NCBI RefSeq assembly: GCF_900103605.1
Contig: NZ_FNHY01000002.1
Location: 248,001 to 312,000, forward strand
Direction of reading: 5' to 3'
DNA length: 64,000 nt
Source: Psychrobacillus sp. OK028
GTDB taxonomy: Bacteria; Bacillota; Bacilli; Bacillales_A; Planococcaceae
Under the pieces are notes generated by a model. That model did no database searches. It saw only the letters and a program-made list of their open reading frames with translations, and was not told the DNA's origin. Numbering within the stretch: the stretch's first letter is position 1; each line of letters begins with the position of its first letter. A program made the translations under genes and the position numbers. Below, one piece after another: positions 27,218-37,569 of the stretch.

Positions 27218-28096
27218 ATGACAACCAAACAAGTTGCTTTTCTAGGGCCAGAAGCTTCTTTTACCCATTTAGCAACGCAATCATTATTTCGGCAAGAGGT
27301 ATTAGTGCCAATTCGTACGATACCTGAATGTATTGAAGCTGTTGCAAATGGAGACGTGGATATAGCGGTAGTTCCTCTGGAAAATGCGTTAGAGGGAACA
27401 GTTCCATTAACAATAGATTATTTGTTCCATGAAGCAGACGTATACGTGATAGCAGAACTTTTATCTCCGATCGAGCAACATTTAATGGTACATCCAAATA
27501 ATACAGATAGGTGGGAAGAAATAACGACTATTTACTCGCATCCACATGCTTTGGCACAATGTCATAAATATCTATCTTATCGATTTGGAAAAGTTCCATT
27601 AGAACAGTCAACTTCTACTGCAGCAGCAGCAAAATATGTTTCTGAAAACGAACATTCATGTATCGCTGCAATTGGAAATACTTCCGCTGCATCAGAATAT
27701 GGCTTGAAAATTGTGGAGCAAAATATACATGATTTCCATTTTAATCACACAAGATTTTTTGTGATTTCTAAAAACAATCATTGTATTGAGCGAGATGGAC
27801 ATACAGAACAGGTTAAAACGACGGTGATGATTACCTTACCGAAAGACGACCGTTCCGGAGCGTTACATCAGGTGTTATCCGTATTTGCGTGGAGACAGCT
27901 CAATTTAAGTAAAATTGAATCTAGACCATTAAAAACAGGATTAGGACATTATTTCTTTATCATAGATGTACTAGAACACGAGAACAAGCCAATGATGATC
28001 GGTGCCCTTGAAGAGTTAAATGCACTAGGCTGTGGTGTAAAATCATTAGGCTCGTATTATACATACGAAACAAAAAACGAAGCAATCCGGTCATAA
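27218..28096 (+). CDS. pheA: Prephenate dehydratase
   Basis: The 292-residue monofunctional enzyme has FLGPEASFTHLA at the N-terminus, the catalytic TRF motif in FNHTRFFVISK (about 180), and a C-terminal ACT domain with the ESRP phenylalanine-binding motif (KIESRPLK, about 233). It converts prephenate to phenylpyruvate. AGAGGGAGG precedes the ATG. The terminator hairpin begins inside its last codons. Confidence 0.96.
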   Translation: MTTKQVAFLGPEASFTHLATQSLFRQEVLVPIRTIPECIEAVANGDVDIAVVPLENALEGTVPLTIDYLFHEADVYVIAELLSPIEQHLMVHPNNTDRWEEITTIYSHPHALAQCHKYLSYRFGKVPLEQSTSTAAAAKYVSENEHSCIAAIGNTSAASEYGLKIVEQNIHDFHFNHTRFFVISKNNHCIERDGHTEQVKTTVMITLPKDDRSGALHQVLSVFAWRQLNLSKIESRPLKTGLGHYFFIIDVLEHENKPMMIGALEELNALGCGVKSLGSYYTYETKNEAIRS

Positions 28097-28120
28097 CTGG
28101 ATTTCGCTTCGTTTTTTTAT
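28073..28120 (+). terminator. Terminator overlapping the end of pheA
   Basis: ACGAAGCAATCC pairs with GGATT-TC-GCTTCGT (two-base bulge) and is followed by seven T. The 5' arm encodes the last residues of PheA, so the stop codon lies in the loop. Confidence 0.82.
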
Positions 28121-28166
28121 TTGGTGCAATAATGTGCCAAGCATTCAAAGACGATCAGCAGTAAAG

Positions 28167-28259
28167 AAACACCTGAAATTTACATGGAATTACCTGAATA
28201 CTTTAGAGAAACACCCGAATGTAGAAGAGAATCACCTGAATAAACGTAAGAATCACCAT
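28167..28259 (+). repeat. Degenerate 21-bp tandem repeat
   Basis: Four full 21-bp units begin at 28167, 28188, 28209 and 28230, and a partial fifth at 28251. The consensus is AAwCACCTGAAT followed by a variable half ending in AG. In one frame they read KHLKFTW, NYLNTLE, KHPNVEE, NHLNKRK, NHH. The frame is open from a GTG at 28134 to a TAG at about 28309 but has no ribosome site. I regard it as a repeat element, not a proven gene. Confidence 0.75.
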
Positions 28260-28312
28260 ATAGTGCAGACAAATCTTCAGAATGGAATTATTTCTAGGTC
28301 AAAAATCTAGTG

Positions 28313-28843
28313 TTATTCTTCCATCAAATAACCTTTTTCCCTAATTGCACTAATCCCTCTATTTAAAATTTCTTCAGTTGGCGCGGACAATAAATGCAAA
28401 TGAATTCCAGCAGTAAGCTCTAATAAAAATGGAGCATCCGTATCCCGAACTTTCTTTAAAAACATTTCTACATCGTGTCTATTGGAAACCATGATAGAGG
28501 ATGTGATTTCTCCATAAACAGGGTGTTCAACGGTAACGTTTTCAACTGTGACACCTGCATCCACTAAAGCTAAGAGCTCATCCTCTGAATGTATTGACTG
28601 ATGATTGCACGCTACTCGTTGCTGAACGTATGGAGTACCTTCTTTATCGGGCATTACAATATAGCCTTGGCTAGTAGACACAATTGGAGCATTTGTCGCT
28701 TTTAACAGTGTTATATCATTAACAATCACCTGTCTGCTGACATTAGTAAGTTTTGCTAACTCAGTGCCAGTGACAGGAGCCTGTTGTTCCTTTAAATAGG
28801 AAAAAATCCAATTCCTACGTTCCCCACCTTTTAACTTTTTCAT
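28313..28843 (-). CDS. niaR: Niacin-responsive repressor NiaR (YrxA)
   Basis: The 176-residue protein has an N-terminal helix-turn-helix (about 10-60, TNVSRQVIVNDITLLKA) and a C-terminal 3H domain with conserved histidines in VEHPVYGEI, NRHDVEMF and AGIHLHLL. NiaR binds nicotinate and represses NAD synthesis or niacin uptake genes. It is encoded opposite to its neighbours, between pheA and safA. A nad operon is not in the window. Confidence 0.9.
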   Translation of the reverse strand: MKKLKGGERRNWIFSYLKEQQAPVTGTELAKLTNVSRQVIVNDITLLKATNAPIVSTSQGYIVMPDKEGTPYVQQRVACNHQSIHSEDELLALVDAGVTVENVTVEHPVYGEITSSIMVSNRHDVEMFLKKVRDTDAPFLLELTAGIHLHLLSAPTEEILNRGISAIREKGYLMEE

Positions 28844-28979
28844 GTTTAACCCCTCCGAACTTGCATAATAACTTGGTTCATATTCATAAGTTTATCATGA
28901 AGGGGTGGTTGTTTGTTTAAAATCTGTGACCAATTTAAGGTGTTACACATAATTTAAAGAAGAAGGAAGGAGGAAGACT

Positions 28980-29795
28980 GTGCAAACTCATGTTGTTGTT
29001 AAAGGGGACACTCTGTGGAAAATTTCCAGAAATTACGGGGTTTCTTTTGAGGAATTAAAGAAAGTAAATGCCCATTTAGCTAATCCGGAATATATCGTGC
29101 CTGGTATGAAAATTTTTATTCCGAATTCGAAAAAAATGGAATCAACGACTCATCCATACAGTGATCATCGACCAGTAAAGAAAGAAATGGTCAAAAAAGA
29201 AATGAAAAAGGAGGAAGTGAAAATCTCGGAACATAATAAAGCGAAGATGCGCCCAGTACCGCCAGTACCACCAGCAGTTCCAGTAATGCCGATGCCACAG
29301 CCGATGCCCAAACAGATGCAACAAGTGGCACCTACGTATCAAATGCCACAAATACCACAACTACCACAAATGCCACAACAACCACAACAACCGCAGCAAC
29401 CACAGCAACCACAGACACCTTATACATTCCCATTTCATATGATGCCTGTCCCTGATATTGATATGACCCCGTCTCCACAAGGTTGGAGATTGATGGAGTC
29501 TACGTCTATTCACATTCATAACCATATCGAAAACAATAATATAGAGGTTGAGAGAACGCCAGTATCAGAACCAACACCGCCACCTGTCCAACCAATGCCT
29601 ATTCATCCAACACCACAGCTAACAAGCCCGATATCAGAAGAAGCTTCACCTACATTCCCGACATTGTATCCTTGCCCACCATTTCAGCATTTTCCATACA
29701 TGCATCATCAAGCAGATTTCGGGGGATGTCCTTGTATGCAGGTATGCTATGTTCCTGTATATCCATGCCCTCCCTATCCCTATCATCATTATTAA
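28980..29795 (+). CDS. safA: Spore coat morphogenetic protein SafA
   Basis: The 271-residue protein has an N-terminal LysM domain (about 2-47, VVKGDTLWKISRNYGVSFEE) that targets cortex peptidoglycan. A basic Lys/Glu stretch follows (about 58-85), then a Pro/Gln/Met-rich run (about 90-150) with PQQPQQPQQPQ, and a tail (245-271) rich in Cys, Pro, Tyr and His. This is the SafA layout, and safA follows yrxA in B. subtilis. SafA directs inner coat assembly. The start is GTG with GAAGGAGG upstream. The cysteine- and tyrosine-rich tail may be a cross-linking region. Confidence 0.88.
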   Translation: MQTHVVVKGDTLWKISRNYGVSFEELKKVNAHLANPEYIVPGMKIFIPNSKKMESTTHPYSDHRPVKKEMVKKEMKKEEVKISEHNKAKMRPVPPVPPAVPVMPMPQPMPKQMQQVAPTYQMPQIPQLPQMPQQPQQPQQPQQPQTPYTFPFHMMPVPDIDMTPSPQGWRLMESTSIHIHNHIENNNIEVERTPVSEPTPPPVQPMPIHPTPQLTSPISEEASPTFPTLYPCPPFQHFPYMHHQADFGGCPCMQVCYVPVYPCPPYPYHHY

Positions 29796-29798
29796 AAC

Positions 29799-30647
29799 GT
29801 GAGTACGTATATACGGCAGATCAAGAAAAATGTATGGAAATGGAAAAATGAAAACGGCGTATTTTCCGTAAAAAAATATCCGACGATTGAACAGGCAGAA
29901 AAAATTCGTCTAATTCATAAAGAGCTAGAATCCATCGACAAACCATTTATACTTCCGATTATTGAGTCGTCACCAGATGATTTTATTATTCAACCTTGGT
30001 ATAAAGGCACGCACACTGTTTCCTATCGTTTTAAAGAAGACAGAAAGGCAGTCTATTCTCTTTTAAATCAAATACATGAAACAAATAAAATAGTAGATTG
30101 GGAATATAGTAATTTACTTTATTCATTTAATCTTCTTTCTAAATGGCAGAATCGGAAATGGAAAATGGATGAAATCTCCTTTTTCATCGAGTCACATATT
30201 GGGTGTAATCAGACAAAATTATTACTACTTTTTGGAGAAGTTGCATTAAGGAATATGAAGCCATTTAATATGGAAAAGCGCACGTTATTACATGGAGATG
30301 TTGTTCATCATAACTTTTTATCGGACAGTTCGGATTATAAAATAATTGATTTTGATTTGGCGGTAATCGGTCCAAGAGAAATGGAGAATATATTATGGAT
30401 GCATCGGGTGCTTCCAGAAATCGACTATGATATACTATCCCTAATCCAAGAATTTCCGCAGCTAGAAAAAGTAGTTCGGCGTTATAAGGAAGCGATGATG
30501 TATCCAAACGAGCTATACCGAGAATGGTTATATGCTTATTCTTTACCAAAAGAGCGGAGACAGAAATTTATTGAACAGTTAATTCCCTATACGAATAAAG
30601 CGTTAACAGAATGGCCCGGTTTATGCTATACTTTAAGTAAACTATAA
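29799..30647 (+). CDS. Phosphotransferase (APH/CotS-like kinase fold)
   Basis: The 282-residue protein has the APH-type catalytic loop LLHGDVVHHNFL (about 164-175) and the metal-binding IIDFDLAVIGP (about 182-192). The N-terminal lobe is weak. Such proteins include spore coat kinases of the CotS/YsxE group. It begins with GTG only three bases after the safA stop and has no visible ribosome site, so it is probably translated by coupling to safA, which argues for a spore coat role. The substrate is unknown. Confidence 0.72.
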   Translation: MSTYIRQIKKNVWKWKNENGVFSVKKYPTIEQAEKIRLIHKELESIDKPFILPIIESSPDDFIIQPWYKGTHTVSYRFKEDRKAVYSLLNQIHETNKIVDWEYSNLLYSFNLLSKWQNRKWKMDEISFFIESHIGCNQTKLLLLFGEVALRNMKPFNMEKRTLLHGDVVHHNFLSDSSDYKIIDFDLAVIGPREMENILWMHRVLPEIDYDILSLIQEFPQLEKVVRRYKEAMMYPNELYREWLYAYSLPKERRQKFIEQLIPYTNKALTEWPGLCYTLSKL

Positions 30648-30665
30648 TCATTCTATTTAGGAGTT

Positions 30666-30697
30666 GGTCGCTCGAGCTTTGAGCGGCCTTCTTTGTT
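30666..30697 (+). terminator. Terminator after safA-kinase pair
   Basis: GGTCGCTC / GAGCGGCC stem (one G-T pair) with a 7-nt loop, followed by TTCTTTG. Moderate T-tract. Confidence 0.68.
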
Positions 30698-30742
30698 TGT
30701 GACTTAGGAAATTCTAAATGGTGGGTGGATGACTACCATCCA

Positions 30743-30826
30743 GACTCCAGCACCTAGCCCACCTGAGTCGCTTCAGATTTGTAATAAGGCAAAGAGCGTT
30801 TTGATGACAACTCTTCTTGCGATTTT
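30743..30826. repeat. Intergenic repeat of the CTCCAGC-CCTAGCCC type
   Basis: The sequence GACTCCAGCACCTAGCCC followed by GAGTCGCTTCAG and a right end with AAAGAGCGTTTTGATGACA resembles the interspersed element common between Bacillales genes. A related but different copy lies at 48808. Before it a small hairpin TGGATG / CATCCA (30727-30743) is seen. No gene lies between 30648 and 30899. Confidence 0.55.
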
Positions 30827-30861
30827 CAGGGGGAACATACGCACTTAGGCTTTTGTTCTTA

Positions 30862-30870
30862 TGCTATAAT
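30862..30870 (+). promoter_or_regulatory. Extended -10 promoter of ruvAB
   Basis: TGCTATAAT gives an extended -10 (TGn plus TATAAT), 30 bp before the ruvA ATG. The -35 region is weak, which fits an extended -10 type. Confidence 0.5.
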
Positions 30871-30899
30871 TACAGTATGAATTGTGAGGGATTTAAACG

Positions 30900-31520
30900 A
30901 TGTATGATTACATAAAAGGACAAGTAACTCGGGTCACTCCGGAATATGTAGTAGTAGAGCAGCAAGGAATTGGTTATCAACTGTTTACACCCAATCCATT
31001 TGCTTTTAGAAAAAGTGAGGAAACGGTCCAAGTATTTACGCATTTTCATGTGCGGGAGGATGCACAACAGTTAATGGGATTTCCAACCCTTGCACAGAGG
31101 GAACTATTTCGTAAGCTTATTTTAGTTTCGGGGATTGGTCCCAAGGGTGCATTGGCTATATTAGCTAGTGGAGAGCCAACCCACGTCATTCAAGCAATTG
31201 AAAGAGAAGATGAAACATTTTTGGTGAAATTTCCTGGAGTAGGAAAGAAAACAGCGCGCCAAATGATATTAGATTTAAAAGGCAAGTTAAATGATTTAAT
31301 AGATTTCGAACAGCTAGAATTTGAAGATGATGAACCTAATTTATTTGAAAACGGTGAAGCTGATCATGAACTAGAAGAAGCGATGCTTGCATTAACAGCA
31401 TTAGGTTATTCCGAACGAGAATTAGCTAAAATTCGACCACTACTTAAAGCGGAAGCAGAACTTCAAACAACCGATCAATTTATGAAAAAAGCTTTACAGT
31501 TATTATTTTCAGGTAAATAA
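30900..31520 (+). CDS. ruvA: Holliday junction helicase subunit RuvA
   Basis: The 206-residue protein begins [20 protein letters not shown] (OB fold), has helix-hairpin-helix motifs with [14 protein letters not shown] and [14 protein letters not shown], and a C-terminal domain III (about 155-206). RuvA tetramers bind four-way junctions and load RuvB. Followed by ruvB after 23 bp. Confidence 0.97.
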   Translation: MYDYIKGQVTRVTPEYVVVEQQGIGYQLFTPNPFAFRKSEETVQVFTHFHVREDAQQLMGFPTLAQRELFRKLILVSGIGPKGALAILASGEPTHVIQAIEREDETFLVKFPGVGKKTARQMILDLKGKLNDLIDFEQLEFEDDEPNLFENGEADHELEEAMLALTALGYSERELAKIRPLLKAEAELQTTDQFMKKALQLLFSGK

Positions 31521-31543
31521 ACAAAAGAAAGGAGGTTTTATGT

Positions 31544-32554
31544 ATGGATGAACGTGTCATTTCAAGCGAAATCTCCAATTTTGACGAGCCTTTTGAGCAA
31601 TCGCTTCGTCCGCAGTTTCTACAGCAATATATTGGGCAACATAAGATTAAACACAATTTAGAAATTTTTATCGAAGCAGCTAAAATGAGAAGTGAAAGCT
31701 TAGACCATTGTCTTTTATACGGACCTCCTGGACTAGGTAAGACAACACTTGCTGCTGTAATAGCCAATGAAATGGACGTACAAATTCGGATGACAAGCGG
31801 TCCTGCAATCGAGCGTCCTGGTGATTTGGCTGCTATTGTTAGTTCTTTAGAGCCCGGAGATGTATTATTTATAGACGAAATTCATCGGTTGAATCGATCT
31901 ATAGAGGAAGTGCTTTACCCTGCTATGGAAGACTTTTGCTTGGATATCGTAGTAGGAAAAGGACCTGCTGCTAGAAGTGTTCGTCTCGACCTACCACCAT
32001 TTACGTTAATCGGTGCGACTACTAGAGCGGGAGCATTATCGGCACCACTGCGAGATCGCTTTGGTGTGCTGTTACGTCTAGATTATTATGACGAAGATTC
32101 ATTAACGTCTATAGTGACCCGGAGTTCAGAGCTATTTAACGCCTCCATAGATCATGAATCAGCAGGAGAAATCGCTAGAAGATCTCGAGGTACTCCGCGA
32201 ATTGCTAACCGTTTGCTAAAAAGAGTGCGAGACTACGCACAGGTCCGTGGGAATGGACATATTTCTCTTGATATTGCCAGAGAAGCATTGGAGTTATTAC
32301 AAGTAGATCCTCGTGGATTAGATCATATTGACCACAAGCTAATTATGTCGATGATTGAAAGATTTAGAGGTGGTCCAGTAGGGTTGGACACCATTGCAGC
32401 TAGTATTGGAGAAGAATCTACAACGATTGAAGATGTATACGAACCATATCTATTGCAGATTGGGTTTATCCAGCGTTCTCCTAGAGGAAGAATTGTTACA
32501 CCACTTGCGTATGAACATTTCGGAATTCCGTTGCCGGTGGAAAGAAAAGAATAA
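31544..32554 (+). CDS. ruvB: Holliday junction branch-migration ATPase RuvB
   Basis: The 336-residue AAA+ protein has Walker [12 protein letters not shown] (about 66), Walker [10 protein letters not shown] and a sensor segment [18 protein letters not shown], plus a C-terminal winged helix ending in [16 protein letters not shown] precedes the ATG. It forms the RuvAB motor. Confidence 0.98.
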   Translation: MDERVISSEISNFDEPFEQSLRPQFLQQYIGQHKIKHNLEIFIEAAKMRSESLDHCLLYGPPGLGKTTLAAVIANEMDVQIRMTSGPAIERPGDLAAIVSSLEPGDVLFIDEIHRLNRSIEEVLYPAMEDFCLDIVVGKGPAARSVRLDLPPFTLIGATTRAGALSAPLRDRFGVLLRLDYYDEDSLTSIVTRSSELFNASIDHESAGEIARRSRGTPRIANRLLKRVRDYAQVRGNGHISLDIAREALELLQVDPRGLDHIDHKLIMSMIERFRGGPVGLDTIAASIGEESTTIEDVYEPYLLQIGFIQRSPRGRIVTPLAYEHFGIPLPVERKE

Positions 32555-32570
32555 TAAAGGATGTCCTATA

Positions 32571-33611
32571 ATGAGAGTAGAAGATTTTGATTTTGAATTA
32601 CCGGAAGAACTAATTGCCCAAACACCACTTTTGGACAGAACGAGTAGTAAGCTATTGATAGCTGATTTTGAAAAACAGTCGTATACACATACTCATTTCA
32701 AGGAAATACTAGACGAATTAAATGAAGGAGATTGCCTCGTGTTAAACGATACGAAGGTAATGCCTGCCCGTCTAATGGGTATGAAAGAAGAAACTGGAGC
32801 AAATGTAGAAGTTCTTTTATTGACACAAATTGAAGGAGATCATTGGGAAACACTTGTGAAACCTGCAAAAAGAGTCAAAATAGGAACTGAAATAACATTT
32901 GGTGAAGGATTGTTGAAAGCTGTTTGTACAGATATTAAAGACCATGGCGGACGAATTTTCCGTTTTGAATACACGGGTGTGTTTTTTGAAGTATTAGACC
33001 AATTAGGTGAAATGCCACTTCCCCCTTATATTCATGAAAAACTGGAAAACAAGGATCGCTATCAAACGGTTTATGCAAAAGAGCAGGGTTCTGCAGCAGC
33101 GCCAACAGCTGGATTACATTTTACCGATGCATTATTAAATGACATTCGCTCAAAAGGTGTTAAGATAGCGTTTGTAACATTACACGTCGGACTTGGAACT
33201 TTTCGCCCTGTAAGCGTAGATTCCATAGATGATCATGAGATGCATTCGGAATTTTATCGAATTTCGAAGGAAACAGCAGATGTTATTAACGAAATAAAAG
33301 CATCAGGTGGTAAGATTGTTGCAGTAGGAACAACATCCACGAGAACATTGGAAACAGTGGCAACTAAATTTGATGGACACCTTCAAGCAGATAGTGGTTG
33401 GACTTCGATCTTTATTTATCCAGGGTATGAATTTAAGTGTATCGATGGGATGATTACGAATTTCCACTTGCCTAAATCTACTTTAGTAATGCTTGTTAGT
33501 GCACTTACTTCTAGAGAATTTATACTCCGTGCCTATAAAGAAGCGGTGGACTTAAAGTATCGCTTTTTCAGTTTTGGAGATGCCATGTTTATAAAAGGAA
33601 GGAATTATTAA
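32571..33611 (+). CDS. queA: tRNA preQ1 ribosyltransferase-isomerase QueA
   Basis: The 346-residue protein starts [20 protein letters not shown] and contains [25 protein letters not shown] and [10 protein letters not shown], which are QueA hallmarks. It transfers and isomerises ribose of SAM to make epoxyqueuosine on tRNA. The frame is open upstream into ruvB, but AAAGG at 32556-32560 and family length favour ATG 32571. tgt starts directly after its stop codon. Confidence 0.96.
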   Translation: MRVEDFDFELPEELIAQTPLLDRTSSKLLIADFEKQSYTHTHFKEILDELNEGDCLVLNDTKVMPARLMGMKEETGANVEVLLLTQIEGDHWETLVKPAKRVKIGTEITFGEGLLKAVCTDIKDHGGRIFRFEYTGVFFEVLDQLGEMPLPPYIHEKLENKDRYQTVYAKEQGSAAAPTAGLHFTDALLNDIRSKGVKIAFVTLHVGLGTFRPVSVDSIDDHEMHSEFYRISKETADVINEIKASGGKIVAVGTTSTRTLETVATKFDGHLQADSGWTSIFIYPGYEFKCIDGMITNFHLPKSTLVMLVSALTSREFILRAYKEAVDLKYRFFSFGDAMFIKGRNY

Positions 33612-34751
<1,140 letters not shown>

Positions 34752-34795
34752 TTCTTGTATACTAGGTAAAGAGATAAAAGGGGGGAAATAAATAC

Positions 34796-35062
34796 ATGGA
34801 TACATTAGTAGGTTTGTTGCCAATTATTGCTATGTTCGCAGTAATGTGGTTCTTCATCATTCGACCAGCACAGAAGCGTCAAAAAACAACAGCACAAATG
34901 CAAAACAATCTTAAACGTGGTGACCAAATCATCACAGTTGGTGGGTTACACGCCACGGTAGATGCAGTAGATGATCAAACGATTTTCGTAACTGTTGCAG
35001 ATGGTACTCGTTTACAATTCGAGCGCGTAGCAGTTGGAAGAGTAGTAACAGAAACTAAGTAA
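34796..35062 (+). CDS. yajC: Preprotein translocase accessory protein YajC
   Basis: The 88-residue protein has an N-terminal membrane helix with MFAVMWFFIIRPAQKRQK and a small domain with LKRGDQIITVGGLHATVDAV. YajC associates with SecDF and YidC. Located after tgt as in many bacteria; secDF is about 2.9 kb downstream. Confidence 0.95.
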   Translation: MDTLVGLLPIIAMFAVMWFFIIRPAQKRQKTTAQMQNNLKRGDQIITVGGLHATVDAVDDQTIFVTVADGTRLQFERVAVGRVVTETK

Positions 35063-35114
35063 TATAGAAAAGCGAAGTGTGCCGTATAGTCACGACAACA
35101 GCTTGTGTACTGGA

Positions 35115-35176
35115 AGGATTTTAAGTTAAAGTGAGTTTTTACTTAAAATCCTAAAGCACCATACTGATTAATGGTG
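35115..35176. repeat. Inverted repeats between yajC and yrbG
   Basis: AGGATTTTAAGT (35115-35126) pairs perfectly with ACTTAAAATCCT (35141-35152), and CACCAT (35157-35162) with ATGGTG (35171-35176). Neither is followed by a T-run, so these are not ordinary terminators. Confidence 0.5.
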
Positions 35177-35231
35177 GGACAAGTACAGAACTGCTAAGTA
35201 TGCTAGATTTGATATTAATATTAAATACATA

Positions 35232-35275
35232 AGAAAAAGAACTTATTCATTTTTATGAGTAAGTTCTTTTTCTTT
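35232..35275 (+). terminator. Terminator before yrbG
   Basis: A long stem AGAAAAAGAACTTATTCA / TGAGTAAGTTCTTTTTCT with a 6-nt loop; the 3' arm itself supplies the T-run. It probably ends the ruvA-yajC transcript. Confidence 0.85.
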
Positions 35276-35301
35276 GGGCAAAGTAATTATGAGGTGATTT
35301 T

Positions 35302-35943
35302 GTGAACGACATAATCATAATTATAATTCGTACATTTATTTTGTATTGGTTTATTTTGTTGATACTTCGTCTGATGGGGAAAAGAGAAGTAGGCGAACTT
35401 AGTATTTTTGATTTAGTTGTCTTTTTGTTAATTGCCGAAGTCGCTGCATTCTCTTTAGATGACCCTCATAGTAATTTTATCCATGCAATAGTGCCAACTA
35501 TTGTTTTATTTCTCATTCAAATTAGTGTATCCTATTTTTCTTTAAAGAGTAAAAAATTTCGAGATGTGATGGAAGGGGAGCCTTCTATTCTTATGAGAGA
35601 TGGAATCATCGTCGAAAAAGAGATGAGAAAACAACGTTATAACCTAGATGACCTGCTTCAACAATTAAGAGAGCAGCAGATTGGTTCAATCCAGTCAGTT
35701 TCTTATGCTTTTTTAGAGCCATCTGGGAATTTATCTGTCTTTAAAAAAGAGGAAGAACAATATATATTTCCTCTCATCATTGATGGAGAAATACAGCAAA
35801 GACATTTAGAACATATAGGTAAAAACGAAAAATGGTTAATACAAGAATTAGAACAAAAGCAGATCATGAGTTATAAAAAAATATTTTACTGTAGTTATGA
35901 AAACGAAGAGCTCTATATTCAGCTTAAAATTTCATCTTCGTAG
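35302..35943 (+). CDS. yrbG: DUF421 (YetF/YrbG-family) membrane protein
   Basis: The 213-residue protein has three N-terminal membrane helices (about 3-85) with RLMGKREVGELSIFDLVVF, the DUF421 signature, and a cytoplasmic domain with GEPSILMRDGIIVEKEMRK and a YxxDDLLQQLR segment. The function of the family is not firmly known. In B. subtilis yrbG lies at the same place between yajC and spoVB. GTG start with GAGGTGATT upstream. Confidence 0.9.
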   Translation: MNDIIIIIIRTFILYWFILLILRLMGKREVGELSIFDLVVFLLIAEVAAFSLDDPHSNFIHAIVPTIVLFLIQISVSYFSLKSKKFRDVMEGEPSILMRDGIIVEKEMRKQRYNLDDLLQQLREQQIGSIQSVSYAFLEPSGNLSVFKKEEEQYIFPLIIDGEIQQRHLEHIGKNEKWLIQELEQKQIMSYKKIFYCSYENEELYIQLKISSS

Positions 35944-35950
35944 CGATTTA

Positions 35951-37477
35951 TCAAAATCTGTTTTTAGAGGTTTTAGCAATCTTGAAAATGACACTTAACT
36001 CTTTTCGTTTAATCTGTCTAAAAAGTATTAAAGCGACTGTTAAATACAGCATAGTTAAAAGACAATCGTATAGTAATGAGTAACTTCCAATGGAAATAAT
36101 TAATGGTCTTGAAATAATGGTTAACAAAAATACTGCATACGGTATGACAAAAAAGGAGAAGCCAATTTGTGCTTCTTTTTTTTCTTTCAAAGAAGCGATA
36201 TGTAAGAATGAAGTAATCAATACTCCAAATCCAATCGCAACGATTGCACCTTTTTCTTGGATAGTAACTTGAGAAGCAAGGAAAAATAGTAATAATAGTT
36301 TTCCTACTCCACCATATAAGGAATTGAGAAAGGCGGCTTTTGAATTATTTAGAGCCTGCAAAATTGAGAACAAAGGACTTTGAATATAATAAAAGAAAAA
36401 AATAGGTGAAAGTATTTTCATATATACTGTTGCATTATCAACATGGAACAGCGCCTCTACTAACTCTCCTCCGTGGAGGTAAAACAGTGTAGCAGCATAA
36501 CAGCCGGTCAATGTAGAGAATTTTAAGGAAAGATGGATTCTCTCTTTTAAAAGCTTAAAATTTTTCCGTGCAAATGCATCACTAACTGCGGGTATTAGGA
36601 CTATAGAAAGCGCATATGGGATAAAGGAAGGGAATAATAATAAAGGAACTAAAACTCCTGATATAACCCCGTAAAGTGTTGTGGCTGCAACTGCAGTAAT
36701 ACCAGTAATAGCTAAAGCTTTAATGAAAATAATTGGCTCCAAAAACCAGGTGAAAGAGCCGAATAGACGACTTCCGGAAGATGGTAATGCAATCGCAAAA
36801 AGTGGAGATAATGGGTAAGTTTTAGATGTTTTGTTATACGTTTGTTTAGTTTTCCATTTGTCATACTTCCATTTTAAATAGAGCAATGCAATAAGTTCTG
36901 CAATTAATGCTAAAACCATCGCATAAGCAGCAGCTTCTTGTGGAGTTGCAGCGGTTAAAAAGAAAGGCAATAAAAAACTGATTAAAATAATGCGTACGAT
37001 TTGTTCCATTAGTTGGGCAACTGCTGTTTCTTCTAAGCGGGCTATTCCTTGGAAAAATCCTTTCAATATTCCTCCAGCAGCTGCGATTGGGACGATTGCG
37101 ATCGATACATATAATGTCATTGTAATAGCATCATTTTTTAATAGAGTACCCGAAATATAAGGCGTTACAAAGATAAATAGTGGAGTAAAAAGTAAGATGG
37201 ATATAACTGTAACGATGACAGATGTTCGCATAACCGAGAAATAGTCTGTGGTGGCATTCCTTGCACGTAATTCTGCTATGATTTTAGCCATTGCAATTGG
37301 AATACCAAGTTGTACCAAGGAAAGAAAAAATATAAAAGCTGGATAGGCAGTCATATAAATGCCAACTGTTTCTTCGCCAGTTAACCGAACAAACTGCATA
37401 CGATAAACAAATCCTAAAAACTTGGACAAAAAAATGGAGATCATTAACAAAATAGAACCTTTTAAAAATGTAGACAA
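35951..37477 (-). CDS. spoVB: SpoVB-like MATE/MOP polysaccharide transporter
   Basis: The 508-residue protein has about 14 membrane helices and the N-terminal motif LLMISIFLSKFLGFVYRMQF of the SpoVB/MurJ-type flippases. In B. subtilis SpoVB is needed for spore cortex synthesis, probably by moving lipid-linked precursors. The start is TTG with GAGAAGGAAG upstream on the minus strand. It converges on yrbG with only 7 bp between stop codons and is divergent from comN. Confidence 0.92.
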   Translation of the reverse strand: MSTFLKGSILLMISIFLSKFLGFVYRMQFVRLTGEETVGIYMTAYPAFIFFLSLVQLGIPIAMAKIIAELRARNATTDYFSVMRTSVIVTVISILLFTPLFIFVTPYISGTLLKNDAITMTLYVSIAIVPIAAAGGILKGFFQGIARLEETAVAQLMEQIVRIILISFLLPFFLTAATPQEAAAYAMVLALIAELIALLYLKWKYDKWKTKQTYNKTSKTYPLSPLFAIALPSSGSRLFGSFTWFLEPIIFIKALAITGITAVAATTLYGVISGVLVPLLLFPSFIPYALSIVLIPAVSDAFARKNFKLLKERIHLSLKFSTLTGCYAATLFYLHGGELVEALFHVDNATVYMKILSPIFFFYYIQSPLFSILQALNNSKAAFLNSLYGGVGKLLLLFFLASQVTIQEKGAIVAIGFGVLITSFLHIASLKEKKEAQIGFSFFVIPYAVFLLTIISRPLIISIGSYSLLYDCLLTMLYLTVALILFRQIKRKELSVIFKIAKTSKNRF

Positions 37478-37569
37478 TTAAACACTTCCTTCTCAAATAC
37501 AGGAACTTCGTATACAATAACAATATGCATATTGCTTAGTACATTATTCTTTAAAAGAGGTGCGACATT

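Noticed and set aside
28134-28309. Repeat-encoded 58-codon ORF as a protein gene
   Set aside because: The frame is open and repeated, but there is no ribosome site or promoter; listed as repeat and finding only.
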